Assembly (NCBI GenBank): GCA_000310025.1
Contig: FN649739.1
Location: 1,878,370 to 1,942,369, forward strand
Reading direction: 5' to 3'
DNA from: Ectocarpus siliculosus
Taxonomy: Eukaryota > Sar > Phaeophyceae > Ectocarpales > Ectocarpaceae
DNA length: 64,000 nt
The notes beneath the pieces were generated by a model. It was not told the origin of the DNA. It saw only the letters and a list, made by a program, of their open reading frames with translations, and searched no databases. Made by a program: the position numbers and the translations under genes. Below are positions 42,901 to 64,000 of this stretch, in pieces. Position 1 is the first letter of the stretch, and every line of letters starts with the position of its first letter.

Positions 42901-45775
42901 GAAGACGTTGTGTATGACACCTTTCAGGACGCCGCTAGAGCCATGGGTATAATCAAACACGACGAAGAATACAAAGTATGCCTAGAGGAGCCCATTATTT
43001 TCAACACGGGTAGACAGTTGCGCCAGCTATTTGTTACGCTCATAATATTCTTGACGGCGCACCTGCAGAACTTCTTTGGGAGCATTTCAACAAGGAATTC
43101 ACGGCAGATTTGCGCATGTCCATGACCGATCTCGATGCCGATAACGCAGCCCTTCGCGAAATCAATCTCGGGTTACAGCACCATGGACGCACGAACGTAA
43201 TCGTTGGACTGCCGTAATCCATCTAGACACTGAGTACTTGCGTTTCAAGCACATGTTTGATCCGGAGATAATGCGCATGTTTGTTGCCGAGCATCTCCCA
43301 AACCTCACCGCCGAGCAACGTCATGTTTACGATAGCGTCGTTACCAGCGTGTCATCAGGTTCGTCTAACGTATTCAAGAAAGACGCGCCTGCTGGAACGG
43401 GAAAGACATACACGGAGAGCGTACTATGTGCCCACCTACGATCACATAGTAAATTAGTGCTCTGTGTTGCGAGTACGGGTATCGCAGGTCTCCAACTACC
43501 TGGGGGGGGGTGGACTGCGCACTCCATGTTCAAACTGCCACTGGATGAAAAGAATGTCAGCGGTGCGACGTGCAATATCCCCGCTGAATCGCAACGAGCA
43601 GAAGTATTACGGAAGTGTGACCTTATTGTTTGGGACGAAATCCCAATGAGCCATCGTTTTTCTGTCGAAGCTCTTCATCTTACACTCAAAGATCTTATGG
43701 GCAATAACATGATCATGGGAGGCAAGACTGAAGCGATCATCTATCATGTTGTCACACGACAGACAGACATGCACGTCAAACGGGCATCCTCAACGACACA
43801 TAACTTCCATTTAACCTTCCACGATCCCCACACGTACCGTCCCCGTGTACCTTGGGACTCGCTCCATTGGGCGTGGCGGCGTAAGCCGCCAAAAAACTTG
43901 TAATATTCTGGTTTCAACGGAACGGTTACAGCAGTAGCGTCACTCACCTCCAGGAGAAGTATTTATTCCACCCGTGCCGAAGGATGTTGTTGTACAGGAT
44001 AGGCACACTCCGCTCCACCATCATGTGGGACAGCGCAAATATCCTCAGTCCCTCTTGGCCTCCTACGTGTACCGTCGTTGGCATCGGCGGCAGCACCGGG
44101 GCTTCCTGACGAGAGAGACGAAACGCAGACGTATCACAAGAGCAAAAAAAAAAAGAAAGCAAAATAGGCTGTCAAAGCTATCCACCCTAAGCGGACTCAA
44201 AGGCAATCAGGTAATCAGACGCATCATCACAGTTGCAAATCCCCCCCGGGGAAATCTCAAGCAAACTCGCGTCGAAGGGATTCTCGGGGTGTTACTGTCT
44301 ACCTACGAGTTGTACATGCCCTAACGGCGATGGAATAAAAAAACACCTCAATCTGTCGACTCTGGCTGCCAACGACTGCTGTGTTCTTCTTCTTAAGGAG
44401 TCGCCGTCTGCAAGAGGATCACAAAGTTCCAGTCCAGGTTATGGCCGATTTGGAGAAGACGGCCGAGCAAAACAGCGGATCTTCAGTGCTTCGGGTTCTC
44501 GCACTTTGCTAAAAGACTAAGACTTGGTGCTGCACGCGGTGCCCGAACACTGGTGTTTGTATCTCTACACGCGGTATACTTGCCTCGCTGTTGTCCCATC
44601 TGAAACTCTCCGTGCATCCGATCTTGGTGACCACGCTGCTGCTGCGGTCAGACTTCTTGCTGCTCATGCCAGAGGAAAATCGAACAAACAAAGCACAGAC
44701 CAAGGCAAGCAGGCCACGGAACGACGAATCAAACCCTGTACGGACAGCAGTACGGTTGCCAAACGATCACCTACAAGAAAAGTTAGTGTGGTTTTCCGCC
44801 TTGGACGTTGGAAAGAGGAGCTCGGTCGTGAGCTGTGAAACGGTTTCAAACGACCATCCAACTACAAAAACAGTTCCCAGCGTCTAACGACGACGTGCCT
44901 GCTTCCTTCCTGGGTGTTGAAATCCGCGCTTGATGTGTTTGGGCTTGTTGGCTGGTATGTCTACCTATGATGGGCAGCGGCCAACTAAATAACGGGCACT
45001 CACCCTTTCACCGTTACCGACTGCTTGGGGAAGACGGAGACACCCCACCCTCACGCACTTGCTCTCTCGTTGACTTATTTTACTATCAAGAGGAGTCGGT
45101 TCATTCGTGCGGGGTTCGCCGAGATCCCCGGCTCTCTCAAGCGCGACAATGTGTGTCTCAAACGCCTGTACTGCAACTGCAGCAATGGCGATCTGGCAAG
45201 GTTCACAATCGGTTGCCTCGATGTATGATGGTTGTCTGGCCTACCTGGAGCTTGTGCGAGGAGCGGATGCGCTGCTGGTGGTCACGTTGGTTGCCTCGAC
45301 TGCCCAGCAGGGGAATTGGTCCATTCGATCGATAAACGGACGAGCGACGGTTCGGCACGAAACAAGCAGATGCACGAGGGAGTACAACGTGCGATAAGTG
45401 CGAAACATGACGGTTGTTGTGGTGTTGGCCTACTCAATGTCTACGTTTCGTCACACGTACGCACAGCAGTGCCGCAAAAGCAGGGCATCCCTACAGCAGC
45501 ACAAAGCGAGCGAATGGCAAAACAGAGTGAGGTGGCGTGTGGGGGGGGGACCTGCGTGCCCTATGGCCACCCTGTGCACCACTTCAACTCAGCGAATCGA
45601 AAACATGCGCCAACAACGAGAACGTAAAATAATCCCCCCAACCGCGAGGCGCTCGTTTCCTAGAGAACAGCAGACTTGTTTGTGTCTCACGTGCTTCCTT
45701 GAGTCTGTCCCTGGATGACAGGGGTTCCTTCTTGGGCTTTTCCTCCTTCTTCGTGCCCTTGCCCTTCTTGCCCAT
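38060..45775 (-). CDS. MSS51 C-terminal-domain-like protein, multi-exon
   Basis: The minus-strand exons with consistent phase are 45775-45691 (ATG; MGKKGKGTKK), 45176-45084, about 44658-44584, 44105-43948, 41540-41383, 41249-41045, 39807-39661, then 39099-39009, 38859-38812, 38683-38532 and 38230-38060. Distinctive pieces are NPLHIVVIGATAVNEE, ELHLYLTGPEMS, CFAVQGPRMRVECWKANG, DTVVVGLNCGFGMAGHH and WKWIPTLYFFAALDLPLM. That series resembles the C-terminal domain of MSS51-like (often MYND-finger) proteins. No MYND finger is seen. Yeast MSS51 acts in mitochondrial COX1 expression; the basic N-terminus here does not prove that location. At least one exon between 39661 and 39099 and the 3' end are missing, and the junctions around 44.6 and 41.5 kb are tentative (41511 is an alternative acceptor). 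The donor at 44584 would be GC (GAG/GCAAGT). Confidence 0.6.
39818..39926 (+). repeat. Compound (CA)n-(GA)n-(CAGA)n microsatellite in an intron
   Basis: Runs of CA, GA and CAGA follow one another directly upstream (in gene sense) of the exon acceptor at 39807. On the minus strand this gives a pyrimidine-rich CT/GT tract, which probably serves as the polypyrimidine tract of that acceptor. Confidence 0.85.
42191..42388 (+). repeat. Three tandem 66-bp units
   Basis: Units start at 42191, 42257 and 42323. Each contains TCTCTCTATCTCCCTCTGTC, ACACACACAATAATACC and TTTTTACACGTGTNTCACAC. The copies are almost identical. They lie in a CT-rich stretch (41940-42200) inside the large intron of the minus-strand gene, just beside the Helitron-like helicase. 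Confidence 0.92.
42600..43905 (+). pseudogene. Helitron-type PIF1 helicase fragment, broken
   Basis: Translated pieces match the C-terminal helicase of Helitron Rep/Hel proteins: FYLRLLLHHKPARSF, then YDTFQDAARAMGI, TGRQLRQLFVTLI, LTAEQRHVYDSVV, the Walker A motif PAGTGKTYTE, VASTGIAGLQL, TAHSMFKLP and Walker B LIVWDE. The pieces fall in more than one frame with stops between, and the protein is cut after MGNNMIMGG, so it is a pseudogene. No HUH replication-initiator domain is seen upstream. At 43873-43890 a perfect hairpin (TGGCGGC-GTAA-GCCGCCA) is followed by AAAAACTTG. This resembles a Helitron 3' end, although CTTG departs from the CTRR consensus. It lies within an intron of the minus-strand MSS51-like gene. 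Confidence 0.8.
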
Positions 45776-47292
45776 GTTTTTCCCTCTTACGCTGCTGCTG
45801 CTGCTGCTGCTGCTCTGTATGGTAGCTGCCGGTAGTGTATCGTCTCAGCGGAGTAGACCCAAACTGCCCCGTGCCAGACAGCCCGGATCCCACTTTAGCT
45901 GCGCCCCTTGACTGCTTGAGCAGCACAAGTCCTCCGAGCTCCTGGCTTGACACACGAGCAGTAGACAACAACAAAAAGTAACCTGCGCCAAACGCAAACG
46001 GTACAGTATGCGAAGAAATCGCGAGATTTACCTCACAGTTACTTAGTATACTAGCGATGGGAGATATGGTTTCAGAGTGGGTATGCACGATGCCAAATCC
46101 GCATGCGTACATGAAGCCGCATCCATCAACGAATTTATCGAGGTTATCGCCGCCATCCCAACCCGGACTTGTTAACCGGTCATGAAGGTGAATTCCCCGC
46201 GACAAAGAATAAAGTCTTGCCATTGTGTGTAACATACAGCTCACAATTTGAAGAGTTTTGTGGAGGGTTTCGATTCGCAGCCAAGCTCCTCAAGCACACG
46301 GGGTGCTCGGTAGACGGTGCTCTAGACCGAAGACCGCACGGAATATTGTACACCGAGAGCGCAAACTTTGCCCATGGGGAAAATTGGACTGATGCAGCTG
46401 TGTACGCGTGTCGCGGTCCGCACGAGGAAAGCGGGCGATCAAGAGGAAGCCTGGATGCATGTCCGCCGTTGGCGAAATCTAACCCCACACGCAGTCCGTA
46501 GTTCACTTCAAGGGGTGCATATTTGTGAAGGCAAGTCACCGTGGCCATCACTAACGTCCTCGTTGGAGAAGGGAACGCAAGGCACATCATGTAGTGTGTG
46601 GGCCCTCGCCAAGAGAGTACATGCGGAACATGAGTATCACGAGAGTTGCGAATGGAAGGAAAAAACCAAGATTGAACATTAACATTGCATGGCTACCGCG
46701 ATCCGGCAGGATTGTTCCACTCTAGCACATTCAGCACGTTCTTGTCTCTGGGTGCGGTGGGCGTGTAGGGATCACGCGAGGTGTCTCTCTCCTATCCTTC
46801 TTGCCTCTCTGTGGTCTTTCGCGCGATCCCACAGCACACACTCGAATTTCCGTAGATCTGTACAGAGATTTTTGGACCAGAGAGAGCCAGGGAGCCCGGA
46901 GACGCACTGCACAACAAACCGAGACATCAAACTAACTGGGTGGGAAGGGTGCTGATTCTGGGCTTACCGTTCTGGATAAGAGAGGCCCACGCGAGGTGTT
47001 CTTGTCCCCACTGTCAGGGTCAGAGAGAGCGGCAAGAGAGCCGCCACAAGGGGATAGGGACCGGGGACACAATTCAAAAGAACCAAGAGAGACAAAGCCT
47101 CCGCGGGTGTAAACTCCGAATCTCCGATGCTCACATGAATTACCGAAATACCGCCCATAGGCACAGCACCGGGGGCAGTACGGAGTAGGGGCGGAGCCGT
47201 CAACGTAGTAGCTCTAGCTCCGAGGTGCTACGCTTGTGCCAGTCCTTGCCTTTACAACCAGGACGAGCGCTTCCACTCACACTTGCGCAGTT
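45776..47292. promoter_or_regulatory. Divergent promoter region between two genes
   Basis: About 1.5 kb separates the ATG of the minus-strand gene (45775) from the ATG of NVL (47293). A (GCT)n run of eight units (45792-45816) lies close upstream of the minus-strand start, probably in its 5' leader. No TATA box is evident near either start. The other frames here show no motifs. Shared regulation is only an inference from the geometry. Confidence 0.4.
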
Positions 47293-57666
<10,374 letters not shown>

Positions 57667-60600
57667 GGACGGAGGGATCCTCGTGCAAGGTTAGGTGGTG
57701 GAGGCCGTGGCAAGGTGGCGGCTTCGAAGCAAACGGAAAGTGAAAATTTTGGCTCGCTTTGGGGATTGATTAGAACTGCAGGCCGTGCGTGCGCCGCGTC
57801 TTCCACGCGCGTAGGTTATCTCAGGATTCATCTGTGCGTGCGAGACCCACGCGATTGATGCTGCCTTTGACGTTGGGAACACGTGGCGGGAAGGAGAACA
57901 GACTTGTGCCCACGAAAACGGTGTAAGATATTTTTGGGGGGGTGCCGCGTTTGGTATTTCGGTAGCTAGATTGGGGATCAGTCACACCACGCTTAGATCC
58001 TCGTGGCACGATGTGCACGATTCGGAGACCCGTGAGGTGGCATGTTCCCGATGCGAGCATTTCGTTAGCGGTCCGTGGTACGCAAGGAGTTCCCTACCAT
58101 ATTTGTGCCCGTGATTGTTTGTGAAGAAAATGTTTGGAGTCCAAGCGTTGCTGCAACTAGCATGAGGCTGAGGTGGTGGTCGTTGTTGCAGCGGACAAGG
58201 ATGATGAGAAGGTTGTTTTATGTACCAGCAGCCCGTTAATTGAAGCATGCCTTGGGTCTTGCTTGGGTCAGGCCATTTAGTTGTCCTATGGGGTAGAAGG
58301 GTCAAGAGCCCCCACCAACGAGAGTGTTGCATCGGGGGGGAGAGGCAACCGATCACTCCCCGCCCCCCTCGTAGAGATATATTCCTGGCGCCGATGTATC
58401 GCAAACGAGTTGCAGCATTTCCAAGGCGTGCGGTGACGTCATAAGCGAATCTTTTGCTGTTCATTTCTTTTTTATTTTCGGTACGGCCATCAAGGATTGA
58501 CGACGTGCAAGTTTTCATTGTGCTGGAACCAAACGACTTCATCATTACCCAAGCACCGATGGCATTGTTATCGCGGTTTCCTTGAGAATTTCCTATCCGG
58601 CATTTTTACCCGAGGTCAGCCTCACGAGAACAAGAGGGGGAAGCCGAGGGCGGACTGTTCTTTGATGTTACAGGTGATGATTTACACGCTGTTGCCTTCA
58701 ACGCATGCACTGAAAACCGACCTTTTTTTCTGAAAAGTGGCATGCACGCCGCAACCTTTAACTCAATCGCCACGCTCCCCCCTTGGTGCATGTTTTTTCT
58801 CTAATGTGGTTGTTTTCGAATGCTCTCCCCTCTTCTGTTTCATAACATGGAAGGACCAAGCACGTGATACCCTACTGAGTGGCTTGAGAGGTGCTATATA
58901 GCGTTGAGCTACTTGTTCTTTTGTACGCGACGTTACGTTCCAGTTGACACACTTTGACATATGAACGGAAGGAAGGAAGGCGTTTAGTGGCGGGGGAGAG
59001 TAACATCTGAGCAACATGATCTGCACATAAAACAATAGCCATGCAGAAATCGACTCGCAGTGTTAGTTTCCGATGCCACATTCAATCGCCGCGTGCTCCC
59101 GTACCACCATGTCTGATATTCATGTGCATATTGTAGGATGCATGGCGAAGATGCAGAGAGAGAGAGAGAGATACACTTTTTTTTTTTCTTAACCCTCTAC
59201 ACTGATGATTTATACCAGTGATGCTAGGGCATGCAATCTCCCTCAGTTTTCAAACGTATTTTCAATGTGGTACGCGTATGTACCGGGTACGTACGTAGTC
59301 TATATGCCTTTTTTTTTCATTTCTTTTCATTTTGAAACGTCCCGTGGTCCAAACGCAACTCACTAACCATGGACATTCACCGTTTTTTTGTGTCGGAGGA
59401 ACACACACCACATCTTTTCCCCTCCCCTCCCTCCATTTCAGACTGGTAGGGCTGGTAAAGGCTGGGGAGAGAGACTCGGGCGGCAGAGACAAGACAAGAC
59501 GCCACCCCAAGAGGGATCCTGCTTCGGCAGGGACTGACACTCATTCTCTCGCCCCGCGCTTGCGAGTCATGTTTCCGTCCTGCCGTGTGGATTGCGGGTG
59601 AAGATGTAAAAACCCACCCCGGAGAGTCATCTTTGTGGATTGGAGGCTGCCAAAAAAATGTGAGTGATGAACTACGCCCACAGGGTTGACGAGGAAGCGG
59701 AAATCTTACGTACCGAACGCCAACGGCATGCTGGGTTAGGACGGGGGGTGATCGGATGGCGGCAGTTGTACCGGCGCTCCTATCTGTAGTCTTTCACAGT
59801 AGCCGCAGTCGATCCTGCTCGGTCGGCCAAAATATTTTTGCCCAAGCAGTAGTTCAAAGACCCCGGCTGGAGAGATGGGGGCTTGGGAGCGGCAACAGCG
59901 ACATGACCATACTCCGAATGTCACGCCTCGTTTGTCTCCCACTAATAGTACGAGGTCGACCACGGCCGTGAGGCCTCTCTTCGAAACCAACGTGTTTGGT
60001 GAACAAGCCAGAGAGTGCGAGTCGAGTGAAGATCGAAAACTATTAATAACGGGTGATGGGAGACGGGGGTGTGTAGGTAAGGTGTGGTTGCAGTTGATCC
60101 GTAAAAAAACATGTTCAAGAGCAGATACCAAATTGATCGTGCTCGCCCGCCGCCACCGCTGCCGCGCGGGCACGGGGTTCGGCCAGCACTGTGGGTGTGA
60201 AGCGCAGGCGTTTCGTATTACTTTATGTATCGGGCGTGCATGGCGAGCTCGGTTTTGACCTCGCTCAAACACCGTATGCAAAACAGAGGTATATAGCGCC
60301 ACTCCTCTGCTGCTGCGGTATCTCTTCACAGCAACCAACCACCGACTACTCTTCCTGGGAAAAAGTCTCTGTGGGTCAGTCAATTCAGGAGCAGCAAGTG
60401 AAAAGGGTCAGCTTTCCAAGTTCTTGCGCTGCGGCCTTTTGGTGGAGGCTGCCTTGGTGTTACATACTCAAACTCCTGTAGGCGCCTTTTGATGCAAACA
60501 GCGGTGGCGTATCATAGGGCACACACGAGTGTAAGGCCAGTTTGATGTTGCGATGTGTTGTTCCATCTCTCCGATCTCTCCGCTCTCTCCGCCTCTCGAC

Positions 60601-61449
60601 ACACAGGGGCGCGGATAAACAAACAGGCCATTCGCGGATCTTGTGCTGCTCTCTTTGCTTGCCGATTTTTTCCGTTCAAATTGCAGAATCTGTGAAGCAG
60701 GATCGTTACAGACCTCGAACTCCCGACCCCGCTCCGGCGGCGCTCCTCCCACTGCGCTTCTCCTTGTCTTGCTTACCAACGAAATATGCATAGACTACAG
60801 GCAGGCGCAGGACTGCTGTGATCTCGCTGTGATTGCGCATGATGAGGACAAGGGACACTCGCGTACGTATCTTTTGCTTGCTCAACTGGCTCTCTACTGC
60901 TGTCGTACTCTGTAGGTCGTGCGTGACAATGCCGCGATATACCACAATATGCTTTAAATAGTTCACAAATGCAGACACACAGAGGAGGCGACAGCAATTA
61001 ATGCAAGAGGGGGATTCAATCACCAAAATGTGGTCACAAAGTGTCCCTATGCTCTCCTCTGACCACCCAGCTGACTCCCGTCAACTCGTGATGTCTTCAA
61101 CCGCACAAAACAGGGTACGGAGTATTCATTCCCTGAGAGAAGGTGGGTGAGAGGGAAGAGAGGAAGGAAAAAGAGAAAATCTCGGCGTCTTTGAAGAAAA
61201 CAACGAAGGAGAGGAAGTGCGGCAGCCTCGGGCCTGCTTCACCACACGTTTTGTGCCGAGCGAGATAAGGGACGGCATCGTGCTCAAGCAGACGTGCACC
61301 CATCGCGGAGGCTGGTTCTCTCTCCACACACGTGAGAGCTCGTCGCGATCTCTCGATATTTTTTTCCCGCTCTAGGCAGGAGGTTGGGGGCCAAGGTGCA
61401 ACTGAAACTTGTGTCGGTTGAGAATTTTTTAGAAAAATGGCATAGAAAT
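57667..61449. other. Downstream of NVL; no gene supported
   Basis: Open frames exist on both strands (the longest at 59736-60383, minus, 215 codons) but none shows motifs or splice partners. A (GA)n run lies near 59156-59170. A possible acceptor-led frame at about 59442-59601 is basic and unrecognised. NVL polyadenylation should occur in the first few hundred bases, but there is no clear AATAAA. Confidence 0.35.
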
Positions 61450-61554
61450 ACAGGTACTTTCTGACGCTATATGAATCCATTGCCAATCTGTCTCGACTCT
61501 TTTCTATGATAAAGAAAGATGGTTTCGTTGTGTCATATTAAGAAAAATAAAAAA
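61450..61554 (+). repeat. A-tailed direct repeat, copy 1
   Basis: About 105 bp containing CTTTCTGACGCTAT, CTTTTCTATGAT and TTCGTTGTGTCATATTAAG, ending in AAAAATAAAAAA. It recurs about 2 kb downstream in the same orientation (63454-63557). The A-rich end suggests the 3' end of a LINE or SINE-type element, though these could also be short terminal direct repeats of one 2-kb element. Confidence 0.75.
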
Positions 61555-63453
61555 TGGCCTTTACACTGTACTCCACATGGATGGATGGTTGTTCTTGTTC
61601 ACCAGTCAGAATGATCTCATGGAAATTTACAGGGGCGTCAATTTTCGGTTACTACAGCAGACAGCACACCACGAGCGGTCGCCCTCGAGTGACACACACA
61701 CGCCCAAACAGTAGTAGGCCGAGTGACAGAGAGAAGTGCATATGCATAGCTTCCTTCACAGGGGGACAAGGTTTTGGTTGTCTTGGATGCGTACCCTGCA
61801 ATGTGTACAACAGACAGGGCTTCAAACCACTTGTCGTGTGGTATCCAAAAAATGGTATGTAAAATTAAATAAATAATCAATTAAATATATAATTATATAA
61901 TTAATTTGTTGGGTTTTCTGCGGGGCCCCCGCCTTAGAGAATAGAGAACTGTCGGTCGGGCCGTCGGGTGAATGGATGTTAGGAACGAACGTCGTTTGGC
62001 GGGTGAACAAAGAAGAAGCCATCATCAGATCAATTGTTTCAAGTTGAAGACAGGTGTGTGTGTGGTGCGCGTCTCGTACACAGCAGCGCCTGCCCTGTCC
62101 ACCACCACTGTCGCTTCCGTATGCACTGACTGATGGTGGTACAGGCAACACATGGTGACAACTCTACCACGCATGCGTTGCCCTCGAGGCAGTAGAGACA
62201 CACGAGACGGCCAGCAGCGTGGCGAAGATGAAGCGATCTTGGTTCTTAGAGGAGAGTCTTTGGTGTGTGCAAGCTGCTCATCACACACACACCCCGCACG
62301 TGAGCACTTTCTTCCACTCACTGATCACAGCATACAACACCTTTCCGCGTCCGAGCGTCAAAGGATGCCTGCCATGATGGTACAGACTCGGGTTGTCGAT
62401 TCGCTTCGATCAAGGGTGAGACGAGAGGAGCAAGGAGCGAGGTGCTGTGAAAAACGGCTGACGGTTGTGAACTGATGGGCGCGGGGGTGGTGCTGCGAAG
62501 AGAAAATACCCGGGAGAACGGGAGAATGTCACAATGCCTTCACCCGGTCGGATGTCGGATAGATGCGTTTGTCCGACGATCCGCCACTGGCTGACGACGC
62601 GGGTGGCCGGGAACATCTTCTTCTTGAAAGATAGGTTGGATCCATTCCTCCGATGGCGCTTATGGAACAACGAGGAAAAAGCAGCCCCCGTGTAAAGTTC
62701 TTTGTACTATCCAAACAAAGATCGAAAGATCCCGGAACTTTCGGATTGATTGGTGTTCGGGACTGTGGAGAGCTCCCAATCACAGTGTGTCGTACGACAG
62801 CACGTTCATGAGCAGCCCGCGTACAATCTCGTTCATCAATTCGTTGTGCAGTGCATTGTCGCCACGGTCTGCTGCCTCGTGTTAGAGCGGAGTCGTACGT
62901 AAGTGATGTAGCGTATGCAGCAAGTTATGTTAGCACGTTCCATACATGACATATACATAGATATACACACGTGGTCAACACTTGACTCCTGCGTACTGTG
63001 TTATTTACCTGCTGTTGTATGTACAGAGTCGTGTACTTCTGCAGCAGCAGTACAGCTCTACAGCAGTACAGCACCCACCCCCGCTTCATCTTTACGGCGC
63101 TCGTCACTGCTGTGTCGTATTTGTCGTCAATGTCAATGCCACTGAGGGAGACATGACCCCGTTCTTCTTCTCACGTACACATCATTTGAAAACTTTCCGT
63201 GCTCTACTGATGTTGTTTACCAACACCAAACATAACAAGAAACAACCTAACATGATACAAACTGAATGCTATGCCCTACCTACCATGCACGCACCAGGTA
63301 GGTGTACCGTTCTCATCTACTACTCTGTTGTTGTAAACATCATTGATACGTTACCCCAAAGGATCAAATACAATACGTTTTGTAAATTAAAGAAACGGCG
63401 GGAAACACCTGCTGCCCGTGAGATTCAAATATGCTGTCTGGGAAACCGTAGAC
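61555..63453. other. Interval between the two A-tailed repeats
   Basis: Contains a strongly AT-rich stretch (61858-61905, TAAAT/ATTAA words) and no recognisable reverse transcriptase, gag or transposase. Frames at 62152-62475 (+) and 62982-63476 (+) are open but featureless. I cannot tell whether it is an element interior or plain intergenic DNA. Confidence 0.35.
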
Positions 63454-63557
63454 ACAGGTGCTTTCTGACGCTATGAATTCATTGCTAATCTGTCTCAGAA
63501 TCTTTTCTATGATAGAGATGGATTCGTTGTGTCATATTAAGAAAAATAAAAAAAAAT
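63454..63557 (+). repeat. A-tailed direct repeat, copy 2
   Basis: Same order of blocks as copy 1 (CTTTCTGACGCTAT, CTTTTCTATGAT, TTCGTTGTGTCATATTAAG), with a few substitutions and small indels, ending in AAAAATAAAAAAAAA. The remaining bases to 64000 are AT-rich and without a supported feature. Confidence 0.75.
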
Positions 63558-64000
63558 CTGTAGATTTGAAAAAAGATGCTGCTGTAGTAGACTTAGTTCC
63601 ATCTTCCATGATTTTTAAAATGTTATTCCTAATATCTAACAAACCAGCAAGCTGTCAATAGACACTGCGCTGTGTCCCCTGCCAAGGTCCTGTCCCCTGC
63701 TATATCCTTCAATCGGGAGTTACATCTCCCGCACTTTCCTCTGGGCATTAGCCCGCACTACCGTTGGTACTTTTACACATTCAAATCCCATAACAGAAGG
63801 CTACATTTTGCAATAAATACATGACACAACGGAGGAATTCTCCCCGATATTTTGTCGTTGACCCAGTAGAGAACTACAGGGGATGTATTGTAAAATGTAA
63901 GTTACCTATCTAACAGTAGAGATGTTTTTGTACTTAGCACCAGCTGGCATCACTGATATAAATCATTAATCATCAGTGTATAGACTTAAAAAATACTCGA

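Noticed and set aside
45025-45228. Plus-strand frame with CNCSNGDLARFTIGC opposite an exon of the minus-strand gene
   Set aside because: The minus-strand reading chains in phase with the ATG exon at 45775, while the plus-strand frame has no splice partners or domain.
61858-61905. AT-rich block as a possible replication origin or matrix-attachment site
   Set aside because: AT richness alone is not evidence, and no supporting motif or repeat structure is present.

Overview
This is eukaryotic nuclear DNA with many introns, most likely from a brown alga (Phaeophyceae, Ectocarpus-like). The reasons are conserved proteins cut into short exons by introns of a few hundred bases to over 1 kb, near-balanced base composition, a kinesin-light-chain-type TPR fragment of the kind brown algae carry in large numbers, and a probable secondary-plastid targeting signal. 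The species is inferred, not shown. The window has one 100-N assembly gap (36769-36868). Exon models were built by eye from GT-AG sites, intact codon phase across junctions and protein motifs.

Layout. 1-1.2 kb: diverged repeats. 1.2-4.3 kb: a six-exon alpha/beta hydrolase (+) that closes in frame. 4.5-5.0 kb: a protein with a DnaJ-type cysteine-rich zinc domain (+). 6.1-7.1 kb: three exons of a UBE2W-like ubiquitin-conjugating enzyme (-). 9-12.3 kb: GC hairpin clusters, an uncharacterised secretory or plastid protein (-) and a possible mitochondrial protein exon (+). 13.1-17 kb: inverted-repeat elements, a MITE and a palindromic pair of TPR gene fragments. 18.0 kb: tRNA-Leu(AAG) (-). 18.9-29.8 kb: a young, near-complete Ty3/gypsy chromovirus-like LTR retrotransposon carrying a NADAR domain upstream of its protease and a Tudor-like module after its chromodomain. 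30.3-30.8 kb: a hAT-type MITE with an 8-bp target duplication. 31-32.3 kb and 33.2-36.6 kb: two uncharacterised genes in opposite orientations. 38-45.8 kb: a long gene (-) whose C-terminal half resembles the MSS51 C-terminal domain; a broken Helitron-type PIF1 helicase lies in one of its introns. 47.3-57.7 kb: a complete 15-exon NVL/Rix7 double AAA-ATPase gene (+), with a second hAT MITE in intron 6. 57.7-64 kb: no gene I can support, apart from a pair of A-tailed direct repeats.

The host genes are ordinary single genes and form no pathway together: ribosome biogenesis (NVL), protein modification (E2), a hydrolase and several unknowns. The MSS51-like gene and NVL are divergent and may share the 1.5 kb between them as a promoter region. 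The most unusual feature is the retrotransposon. Its NADAR domain, a family that includes enzymes removing ADP-ribose from guanine bases, suggests a counter-defence or nucleic-acid repair role that I have not seen described for such elements. Its 3' region also holds eight tandem 53-bp units whose small hairpin is kept by compensating base changes.
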